Assembly: GCA_034430275.1 (NCBI GenBank)
Contig: DAOUEW010000242.1
Location: 1 to 6,665, forward strand
Direction: 5' to 3'
DNA: 6,665 nucleotides
Source of the DNA: JAUVXJ01 sp034430275
GTDB lineage: Bacteria > Chloroflexota > Anaerolineae > UBA7937 > B3-Chlor
The notes under the pieces are model-generated. The model saw nothing but the letters and a program-made list of their open reading frames with translations. It was not told where the DNA came from and did no database searches. Shown one piece after another: positions 1 through 5,319 of this stretch. A program made the position numbers and the translations under genes. Positions within the stretch are counted from its first letter, which is position 1; the number at the start of each line of letters is the position of its first letter.

Positions 1-104
1 TCGGGCCTATTGTATGACCGTTGCTCCGGTAACCTTGCATGCAGGGCCGCGCACCCCACACTCCAGAAGCCCAGGACACCGAACAACTCCGTGCGAAGAA
101 TCAT
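1..104 (-). CDS. Doubtful partial open frame running off the left edge
   Basis: An ATG at 104-102 opens a frame that stays free of stops for 34 codons to the window edge. It starts MILRTELFGVLGFWSVGC, a hydrophobic stretch that could be a signal or membrane segment, followed by a basic, polar stretch. Only a poor G-rich sequence (about 109-113) stands in front as a ribosome site. The frame is the same as that of the HAMP gene upstream, continuing past its TGA, so it could also be untranslated trailer sequence. I recognise no family. It is listed because it is the only candidate next gene on this strand and only its start can be seen. Confidence 0.2.
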   Translation of the reverse strand, partial: MILRTELFGVLGFWSVGCAALHARLPEQRSYNRP

Positions 105-125
105 TTGGCCCCCAGTTTCCAGCGC

Positions 126-923
126 TCAGGTCGCACCCGAGCGTCGGCGCAGGCGCTCAATCGCAGCCTTGAGGCTGGCCCGCATCCGCTCGATGGCCTC
201 TGCCAGGTCCTGCATCTCGTCGCCGGTCGTCACCTCTATGGGAACATCGAGATCGCCTCGGCTGATGCTCTCGGCCGCTGCTGCCAGGTGCCTTGCGGCA
301 CGAGTGATGCCCCTGCTGATGTAGTACGCCGAAAGCACGGCTACCACGAATGCCAGTGCGCCCGCACCGACGGCGACCGTGCGCATGGTAGCGAGCTGGG
401 CCTCAACGGACCGCTCGGCCGCGTCAACTCGCGCGCTGATGGCTGCGGACAGCTCGTCGCGAACGGGGGCCAGAACCCCGAGGTAGTACTGAGAGCCGCC
501 CAACTCCTCCAAGACTGATGTAAGCTGGCTTGGATCCTCTTCGTAGGACTTGACGGAGCTAGCCAGGAGAGAGTGGTATGAGAACACCGCCTCCTCCATG
601 GCTTGGACCTCCTCGATCCCATGCTCGGCGCCATAATCCTTCACTACCCACCAAGCATCCCAGTGCGCAGACTGGGCTGCCAGCGCGTCAGCCGTATACT
701 GGGCATCGCCTGTCACGACGTACTGAACCATGAAGGTCCTTTCCAGCAGCAACTGCTCGGTGCTGCGGTCCAGAGCCTCTGCCACTGCGTGAAGCTCGAT
801 CACATCTGCGACGGCGGTGCGCACCGAGTTCAGGGAATAGACGGCAAGCCCCGCGACAGCAACCAGAAGGACCAGTACGACGGCGAAAGCCAGCCAGAGC
901 TTCCTCGCAACCGTGAACCTCAT
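126..923 (-). CDS. Two-pass membrane sensor ending in a HAMP domain, no output domain
   Basis: This 265-residue protein has the front half of a chemoreceptor or sensor kinase. A short basic N-terminus leads into a first membrane helix (about 9-29). A helical extracytoplasmic region (about 32-180) contains ERTFMVQYVVTGD, which resembles the R-x-Y-L-x-T-G-D signature of CHASE3/4-helix-bundle sensors. A second membrane helix follows (about 183-203). A HAMP domain (about 203-257) shows the usual P228 and the G-D-E motif at 234-236. The protein stops eight residues later, so no MCP, kinase or cyclase domain is present. No such domain appears in frame after the stop either. HAMP normally relays sensor movement to a C-terminal effector; here the signal would have to pass to a separate protein, perhaps the PATAN or Roadblock products encoded just upstream (inference). 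It lies 66 nt after the DUF4388 gene and is probably the last gene of that run. The ATG start is well supported by an SD. Confidence 0.88.
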   Translation of the reverse strand: MRFTVARKLWLAFAVVLVLLVAVAGLAVYSLNSVRTAVADVIELHAVAEALDRSTEQLLLERTFMVQYVVTGDAQYTADALAAQSAHWDAWWVVKDYGAEHGIEEVQAMEEAVFSYHSLLASSVKSYEEDPSQLTSVLEELGGSQYYLGVLAPVRDELSAAISARVDAAERSVEAQLATMRTVAVGAGALAFVVAVLSAYYISRGITRAARHLAAAAESISRGDLDVPIEVTTGDEMQDLAEAIERMRASLKAAIERLRRRSGAT

Positions 924-931
924 GCTACCAT

Positions 932-938
932 CTCCTTT
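932..938 (-). promoter_or_regulatory. Strong ribosome binding site for the HAMP gene
   Basis: On the minus strand AAAGGAG stands 8 nt before the ATG at 923-921. It fixes that start and shows that the gene has its own translation initiation despite the 66-nt gap from the preceding gene. Confidence 0.75.
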
Positions 939-989
939 CCTGCCCGACTTGCTCTGGGGTCACACTCGCCTTGCCGCGTGTTCCCCGAG

Positions 990-1787
990 CTACGCCTGAA
1001 GGCTTCTCAGCAGCCCCAAGATGGCCTGCTGGAAACGCGCTCGCTTGCCCTCGTCCTCGATATCGGCGCTGATACGTTCCACCAACTCCGCCGCCCTGGC
1101 CCGAGGGAAATGCCCTCTCGTCTCCCCCATCGTGGCGATCTCATCGTCGATGATCACAGGGCCAAGCGGCCCCACAACGCTCACGAACTGCTCGTCCAAC
1201 TGGGCAAAGAATCCTCCGTTCACGAGCGGCGTCGGGCCAGCCTGACGCCCTGCCGTCAATTCCAGAAGACCCTTTGTGACCAGCCTCACAAGCACCTTAG
1301 ATACCAGGAGTTCATCCCAAGCCAACGTCTCGGCAATCTCCCAAACATCTCTCGCGCCGTCCACCTTGGCCAGAACCTGCCACTCCTCCGGCTCGAGACT
1401 GACCGCACCACTAGACCCTGAGGCAGAAAGCCTGAAAACCACGTCAGCGCTAGGGATCACCCTTTTGATCTCTCTCCACTCTCTCGCGTGCTTGCTCCCC
1501 TCGTCAATCAACCGCTCCGTCGGCATGGTGACCGAACCCTCCGGCGCTGGCATGCCCGGAGCGAAGTTGAAACTCCCTCTCTGCCAGGCCATCAATGCGT
1601 AGACAGCGCTTTCTCCCATCTGTCCCTGGGTCACGGCGTGGACCAGACTCCCTTCTTGGACGAAGATCTCCCCCGTGCTGGCACCGTCGACCACACGCAG
1701 AAGGCCCGTCTGTCGCCCAGAGGCCAGTAGCCTCAGAACGTCGACCAGTGACACCCGGGCAAGATTGCCCTCAAGCATCTCAGGCAT
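990..1787 (-). CDS. DUF4388 (PATAN) protein with winged-helix-like middle and C-terminal domain
   Basis: This 265-residue soluble protein begins with a clear DUF4388/PATAN module (about 4-78): the L-E-G-N-L opening, SLVDVLRLLASGRQTGLLRV, then the F-x-x-G-x-L-V-H-A core and the W-x-x-G-x-F-x-F ending. A helical continuation runs to about 112. Residues 133-178 (EEWQVLAKVDGARDVWEIA and onward to KGLLEL) look like a small winged helix of the kind that follows PATAN in related proteins. A separate C-terminal region (about 192-265) contains VGPLGPVIIDD and ends in amphipathic helices; I cannot name it with certainty. PATAN is known from the cyanobacterial regulator PatA and is regarded as a protein-interaction module. 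No catalytic residues are evident. The gene overlaps the Roadblock gene by 8 nt, and the upstream SD favours the ATG at 1787 over the one three codons later. A scaffold or adaptor role is inferred. Confidence 0.87.
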   Translation of the reverse strand: MPEMLEGNLARVSLVDVLRLLASGRQTGLLRVVDGASTGEIFVQEGSLVHAVTQGQMGESAVYALMAWQRGSFNFAPGMPAPEGSVTMPTERLIDEGSKHAREWREIKRVIPSADVVFRLSASGSSGAVSLEPEEWQVLAKVDGARDVWEIAETLAWDELLVSKVLVRLVTKGLLELTAGRQAGPTPLVNGGFFAQLDEQFVSVVGPLGPVIIDDEIATMGETRGHFPRARAAELVERISADIEDEGKRARFQQAILGLLRSLQA

Positions 1788-2235
1788 CGTTCGACTCCTT
1801 TCTCTCCAGGGCCTTCAGCAACTGCCAGGAGAGCTCATCGAGCTCACTCTCCAGTACTTGCCTGACTTTGAGGCTGTCCCGCAATCGGCTGCCTAGCTCC
1901 GCGTCGTCCCTCAACTGCGGAGCTGCAACATTCAGTGTCATCCTGAGCATCGCGATGTCTACCTCATGGCCGCAGACCACGACGAGCAGCCTGTCGTCCA
2001 GATCTCGCACCACCAGTCGGCTGCGCGCATACTGTAGATCCAACTCCCCTGCAGACTCTTGCACCTCGCTCAGGACCGCCGACGTCTGTACGACTTCACG
2101 AGCGACGTCACGGATCGACGTCATGTCGACGTCATCAGTGAAGGAACTGGCGATCACCCGTCCACTGTTGTCGCAGACGAACGATCCAGTGACACCCGCT
2201 ATTGCATTGAGCTCTGCCAATCTCTCGTCGATCAC
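1780..2235 (-). CDS. Stand-alone Roadblock/LC7 protein with C-terminal helix
   Basis: This is a 151-residue protein. Residues 3-107 follow the Roadblock/LC7 pattern: an N-terminal helix (ERLAELNAIAGVTG), a strand with D-N-S-G-R-V-I-A-S, a helix with REVVQTSAVLSE, paired strands (ELDLQYARSRLVVRDLDDR, LLVVVCG) and a final helix. A charged helix of about 40 residues follows (DAELGSRLRD to ERKES) and probably forms a coiled coil. The family includes MglB and its relatives, which act as activators or partners of small Ras-like GTPases such as MglA. No GTPase gene is in this window, so the partner is unknown. The start is GTG at 2235-2233, with GGAG 6 nt upstream overlapping the stop of the preceding gene. 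The gap from that gene is 3 nt, and the 3' end overlaps the DUF4388 gene by 8 nt, so translation is probably coupled. Family assignment is firm; the specific role is not. Confidence 0.87.
   Translation of the reverse strand: MIDERLAELNAIAGVTGSFVCDNSGRVIASSFTDDVDMTSIRDVAREVVQTSAVLSEVQESAGELDLQYARSRLVVRDLDDRLLVVVCGHEVDIAMLRMTLNVAAPQLRDDAELGSRLRDSLKVRQVLESELDELSWQLLKALERKESNDA
1795..1801 (-). promoter_or_regulatory. Strong ribosome binding site for the DUF4388 gene
   Basis: AAAGGAG on the minus strand, 7 nt before the ATG at 1787-1785. It lies inside the last codons of the Roadblock gene, which supports the overlapping arrangement and decides between two nearby ATGs. Confidence 0.75.
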
Positions 2236-2238
2236 AGC

Positions 2239-3255
2239 TCACTCCGCGGCAAACAGATCCGGCATGGTATCTATCAGCCCGTATCTCTGGATTGCGTCGG
2301 CACGTTCCTCCACCACCACGGCTAGTCCCTTCCTGACATCGGCCGACAAGTCGACACTCGGGAGGCTGTCCGCCATCCTGCTCACGGTTGTGCTCAGCGA
2401 CCGACCCAGTGCCCGGCTGAACCGCTCCGAGGCCGGTCCAGAATAGGTGATCAGGCCGTCCCTGTAGTCGAACTCACCCGCAAAGGGATCGAGAAAGGGA
2501 TACTCTTCCGCACTCTCGATCAGCGAGTCTTTGAAGGCGTCAAGGAAGCTTCCCTCTCCGGCGTGGCCGTCGGAGATGCGCTCGACCGTGGCCAAGACGT
2601 TCTGCCACACCGTCAGCAGTTGAGGTAGTTCCAGCGCGACCACGATCTCCCCCGTGTTCTCAAAAGCCCCCTCGAGCGCGGTCCTGTGGACGTTGAAGAC
2701 CGCATCCACCGAGGAAGCGGCCTCCATGATGTGGGGCAAAGCTTGGGTTCCAGAGAGGACCTCGCTGCCCGATGAGAGCATACTTTCCACTATTTCTCCA
2801 GAACGCAACAAGATCATGGCGCTGCCCATACCGCCCTTCAAGGCAACTTCCACGTAGCCCGTATGTCCCTCGCTCTGAAGCTTGGCCACGAGTTGCCCGA
2901 GGTCGCTGAAGTCGGTGTTCAGGTCCTTGTGTACTAGCTCGCTCTCCAGCACGCTAGCCAGCATGGTCACCATATCTGCCGTGAGCGCATAGACACTCAC
3001 ACTGCCGTTCTTCTCTTCCGCCTGGCGCATGATGCCGCTGACTGCTTGCTGACCAGTGCTTTTCGCGCGTCCAGTCTCCTCGACACCGTTGATGATGGTG
3101 CCGTTGTCGACGAAGAGCACGCCTTCATACTCCCAGAAACTGACCTTGACATATCCGGTGAAACCATTAGCCTTCAGGTCTTCTATCAGTCCACCGAAGT
3201 CCACGAAGGAGGTGTTCAGGTTTTCATACTCCGCACGCCCCTTAGGAAGGATCAT
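2239..3255 (-). CDS. Protein with two tandem PATAN-like modules and an unassigned C-terminal domain
   Basis: This 338-residue soluble protein contains an internal duplication. Module A (about 12-105) and module B (about 111-195) share the order L-N-T-x-F-x-D-x-G-x-L (positions 13-23 and 112-122), then G-x-T-G-Y-V-x-V (31-38 and 130-137), then a strand pair ending in N-G-T-I-I-N-G or S-G-E-I-V-E-S, a G-x-x-A helix, and a closing F/V-x-V strand. This layout resembles DUF4388/PATAN folds, but the match is looser than in the neighbouring DUF4388 gene, so the family name is an inference. Residues 212-338 form a third, mostly helical region carrying EYPFLDPFAGEFDYRDG (251-267), which I cannot assign. 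No membrane segment or catalytic motif is visible. The ATG overlaps the TGA of the upstream fusion gene in an ATGA, so the two are translationally coupled. A scaffold or sensory role is likely; ligand and partner are unknown. Confidence 0.82.
   Translation of the reverse strand: MILPKGRAEYENLNTSFVDFGGLIEDLKANGFTGYVKVSFWEYEGVLFVDNGTIINGVEETGRAKSTGQQAVSGIMRQAEEKNGSVSVYALTADMVTMLASVLESELVHKDLNTDFSDLGQLVAKLQSEGHTGYVEVALKGGMGSAMILLRSGEIVESMLSSGSEVLSGTQALPHIMEAASSVDAVFNVHRTALEGAFENTGEIVVALELPQLLTVWQNVLATVERISDGHAGEGSFLDAFKDSLIESAEEYPFLDPFAGEFDYRDGLITYSGPASERFSRALGRSLSTTVSRMADSLPSVDLSADVRKGLAVVVEERADAIQRYGLIDTMPDLFAAE
2242..2245 (-). promoter_or_regulatory. Ribosome binding site supporting a GTG start
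   Basis: GGAG on the minus strand, 6 nt before the GTG at 2235-2233 and next to the TGA of the tandem-module gene. It supports the non-ATG start of the Roadblock gene and suggests termination-reinitiation coupling. Confidence 0.6.
2670..3220 (-). repeat. Tandem duplication of a ~90-residue protein module
   Basis: The two modules lie at about 2941-3222 (A) and 2671-2925 (B) and are recognisable at protein level: L-N-T-[SD]-F-x-D-[FL]-G-x-L, followed about 11 residues later by G-[FH]-T-G-Y-V-[KE]-V. Module B keeps the motif order but has diverged at most other positions, so the duplication is old and does not show as a DNA repeat. Edges are approximate. Confidence 0.7.
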
Positions 3256-4403
3256 TGGGTCCCGCCTTTCACCTGAGGGTACCTTCTCAGCACATTCCTG
3301 ACCTCAGTCGCGATGGATTCCGGCGAGGATCTCTGAGAGATCCACACGCCGACATAGTCTTCCCCGTAGGGAACGACGAGGACCCGCTCCCTTGCACCCG
3401 TAAGGCAAACCGATCTCGGACGCCCTACGTTGAGCACGAAAGCAACACTGAGGGACCTCTGCCCCAATAGCGCGGTCAAAGCAGCTTTCCTCGCAGGGTC
3501 AGAGCACGATGCCTCGCCCAACAGGCCACCCCCCCGGGCACACACGACGACGCTTTCTACACCCTCGACTGCTTTCAGGGCATCTGCCATTCTGTGCACG
3601 CTAGGTTCCTCGGTAGCCGCGTCATACTCATCATCCGGCTCCCAAGCCTCTACGCCGTCGTCGATACGGCGCATCCCTTCCAGCAGGAGACCCGTCCATC
3701 CTGCCTCAACCGTTCGCTTGGGGGGCGGAACACCCTGTCTCAGAGAGAAGCTGCCATCCTCCCAGGACAGCAGTTCATAGACCACCTGCTCCCCCTCCTG
3801 ATCATCCACGGTAGCGTGGACTATCCCGCCACTCTCGAAGTAGATGATCCCCACCCGGCCCTGCCGACGGATTACCAACTCGGCCTGGTTGTGCTCGCTA
3901 CAGTTGACCGAGACGATGCTCGTGAGGGCCAGGTCCCGAAGATTGCCGTGGACTGCTTTGTCAGCATGTTGTCTCACAACCTGGAGCACCCTTGCCGCCA
4001 GTTCCTCGGCGGCTAGGGGCCCCTCGATGAACTCCCTTGCCCCAGATTTGAGAGCCTCGACCGCTAGGTCGACCGTGGCATGCGTGGACAGGACCACCAC
4101 CACAGCCTCGGGGTCGTAGCTCATCAAGCTCTCGAGCACCTTCATGCCCTCCGTTCCGTGCGCGGGTACATGGACGAGCACCAGCTCGAAGGTCTCAGAT
4201 TGATAGGTTTCCACCACCCCAGCATCGTAGGTGACCCCTTGCGCCAGCAATCCGCCCCGCTCCAATTCCTGTACCAGAGCCTGGACAGTCCCAACATCGC
4301 CCCCAACAACTAGAACTCGCGTGTCCGCCATGGATGCCTTTGCCCCCAGGTCGATCTGCACGGCCTGTGCGACCGACAAGCACGACGTCTGCTCCACAGA
4401 CAT
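3252..4403 (-). CDS. Degenerate receiver - PATAN/DUF4388 - Roadblock-like fusion protein
   Basis: This 383-residue soluble protein has three parts. Residues 28-145 have the receiver fold pattern (RVLVVGGD, LVLVHVP, VVVVLSTHATVDLAVEALKSGAREF), but the acidic pair is G34-G35, the phosphoacceptor aspartate is H78 and the conserved lysine is G128. Only the Ser/Thr position (S106) is kept. Residues 151-224 are a PATAN/DUF4388 module (VHGNLRDLALTSIVSV, ELVIRRQGRVGIIYFESGG, then SWEDGSFSLRQG). After an acidic linker (about 246-266), residues 268-375 have a Roadblock/LC7-like order of helices and strands (RMADALKAVEGVESVVV, LVVPYGEDYVGVWIS). It cannot be a normal phosphorylated regulator, so it is probably a structural or signal-integrating hub. 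The chosen ATG at 4403 has CAGGA 7 nt upstream and a 23-nt gap from the kinase gene; an ATG at 4331 (MADTRVLVV) is the alternative and would remove a 24-residue leader. Its stop overlaps the next gene in ATGA. Confidence 0.87.
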   Translation of the reverse strand: MSVEQTSCLSVAQAVQIDLGAKASMADTRVLVVGGDVGTVQALVQELERGGLLAQGVTYDAGVVETYQSETFELVLVHVPAHGTEGMKVLESLMSYDPEAVVVVLSTHATVDLAVEALKSGAREFIEGPLAAEELAARVLQVVRQHADKAVHGNLRDLALTSIVSVNCSEHNQAELVIRRQGRVGIIYFESGGIVHATVDDQEGEQVVYELLSWEDGSFSLRQGVPPPKRTVEAGWTGLLLEGMRRIDDGVEAWEPDDEYDAATEEPSVHRMADALKAVEGVESVVVCARGGGLLGEASCSDPARKAALTALLGQRSLSVAFVLNVGRPRSVCLTGARERVLVVPYGEDYVGVWISQRSSPESIATEVRNVLRRYPQVKGGTQ

Positions 4404-4426
4404 TCCTGAGTCCTGCCCAGAACGGG

Positions 4427-5125
4427 TCAGAAACCCCAGGAGTCCGGTAGAGGTAGTGTCAGAGTCACGGCCGTCCCCATTCCGGGTCTCGATTCAATGA
4501 CCAGTTGGCCGCCCACGCCCTGAGCTCTTTCCCACATGCCCGCCAACCCCAACCCCAGACGCGGATAATCAGAGATCACACTGCTCAGATCGAAACCAGC
4601 ACCGTCGTCCTCGATAGACACTTGAAGGGCATCTACTCCGTTCACCGCTCGGACCAGGACGTGGGAGGCACAAGCGTGATGACAAGTGTTTCGCAGCGCC
4701 TCCTGGACAATGTAGAAGAGGGCCGTGCTCTGACCGCCGCCCAACCTGTGCTCGGGAAGATCGCCCAGATCGAGACTCACAACGATGTCGAACTGCCTCT
4801 CACATTCGAGGACGAAGCGGTGTATTTCCTCGCGTACGCCGGCGTGCTCCCCTAAGCTTGGACTGGCCTGCACCAGCAACTCCCTCATGGTCCTCAGGCT
4901 CTTTTGCCAACAGCCCCTAAGCCGAACGAGTTCGTCTTCCAAAGCTGCGGAGTCTCCATTGGAGGAAAGTCGCCCGCATACGTCGATACTCAGTCGTAGG
5001 GCGGTGAGGGTTTGCAGGAGGTCATCATGGAGTTCGCGAGCCAGCCGATGTCGCTCCGCCTCCATGAGTATGATGGGGCGGTTGGCCGTTTCAGCGGCAC
5101 CGAGGTCGAAGTAGTGTCCTTGCAT
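4427..5125 (-). CDS. Soluble NarX/DegS-type histidine kinase (HisKA_3 + HATPase_c)
   Basis: This 232-residue kinase consists of almost nothing but the catalytic core. Residues 22-90 form the HisKA_3 dimerisation domain, with the phospho-accepting H33 in ERHRLARELHDDLLQTL. The ATPase domain (about 100-228) has its N-box E-A-L-R-N with N146, the G1 box D-D-G-A-G-F-D at 173-179, and G-L-G-L-A-G-M at 191-197. All expected catalytic residues are present, so it should be active. There is no membrane segment, PAS or GAF domain, and only about 20 residues precede the HisKA_3 domain; a sensory input must come from another protein. Kinases of this type usually phosphorylate NarL/LuxR-type regulators, but none is in the window. 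The gene after it encodes a receiver without its aspartate. An in-frame TAA lies six codons before the ATG at 5125, ruling out a long extension. The SD is weak (GCAGG, 9 nt away). Confidence 0.9.
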   Translation of the reverse strand: MQGHYFDLGAAETANRPIILMEAERHRLARELHDDLLQTLTALRLSIDVCGRLSSNGDSAALEDELVRLRGCWQKSLRTMRELLVQASPSLGEHAGVREEIHRFVLECERQFDIVVSLDLGDLPEHRLGGGQSTALFYIVQEALRNTCHHACASHVLVRAVNGVDALQVSIEDDGAGFDLSSVISDYPRLGLGLAGMWERAQGVGGQLVIESRPGMGTAVTLTLPLPDSWGF

Positions 5126-5319
5126 GGGCGCCAGCCTGCGTTCTTATCTTTGCCAACCAGTTCACGCAATAACAGTATACCGCAGAATGCGGTGCCCAAT
5201 TGTTCCAATACCGTCACAAGAGTGTCCCGATTTCGTTATCAATGTCTGCAACCGTACATGAACGAGCGGCGCGTTGCGAGGTCCGACACCATCCAGATCC
5301 CCCCCGGTCTCGACTCGCA
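5126..5319 (-). other. 194-nt non-coding gap between the regulator and the second kinase
   Basis: This is the only sizeable gap in a run otherwise spaced by overlaps or short gaps. The first part is GC-rich, with a G7 run (minus strand), and could fold into an imperfect hairpin at 5317-5277 without a T-tract. The middle (about 5240-5165) is AT-richer and holds the TATACT box. Short frames crossing the gap carry no recognisable domain. It is the likeliest place for regulation of the downstream genes, for instance by the adjacent response regulator, but no clear paired operator repeat could be picked out by eye. Confidence 0.5.
5174..5202 (-). promoter_or_regulatory. Possible sigma70-type promoter in the gap before the HisKA_3 kinase
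   Basis: On the minus strand a good -10 hexamer, TATACT (5179-5174), lies 17 nt after a poor -35, CAATTG (5202-5197). It sits in the AT-richer centre of the only long non-coding gap inside the gene run, about 50 nt before the kinase start. The -35 is weak, so this is a candidate only; it would separate the downstream genes from the upstream kinase-regulator pair. Confidence 0.3.

Noticed and set aside
33..46. Near-palindrome centred on TGCATGCA.
   Set aside because: It is 8 bp perfect with short imperfect flanks, which occurs by chance. There is no second copy nearby and no associated promoter.
603..1421. A 272-codon plus-strand open frame.
   Set aside because: It spans parts of two opposite-strand genes and the gap between them, and its translation has no domain features.
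1595..2446. A 283-codon plus-strand open frame rich in Ser, Arg and Thr.
   Set aside because: It is antisense to the Roadblock gene and parts of its neighbours; low-complexity composition and no recognisable domain.
4990..5217. A 75-codon minus-strand frame (GTG start at 5217) reading into the HisKA_3 kinase in another phase, considered as a frameshifted N-terminal extension with a hydrophobic stretch (FCGILLLREL).
   Set aside because: After the overlap it becomes Ser/Arg-rich nonsense, and the kinase has its own ATG. Neither a frameshift site nor a sensor domain is apparent. Comparison with homologues could reopen this.
5277..5317. Imperfect inverted repeat after the response-regulator stop, considered as a terminator.
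   Set aside because: The pairing has bulges and mismatches, the loop holds a G7 run and there is no T-tract on the minus strand, so an intrinsic terminator is not supported.
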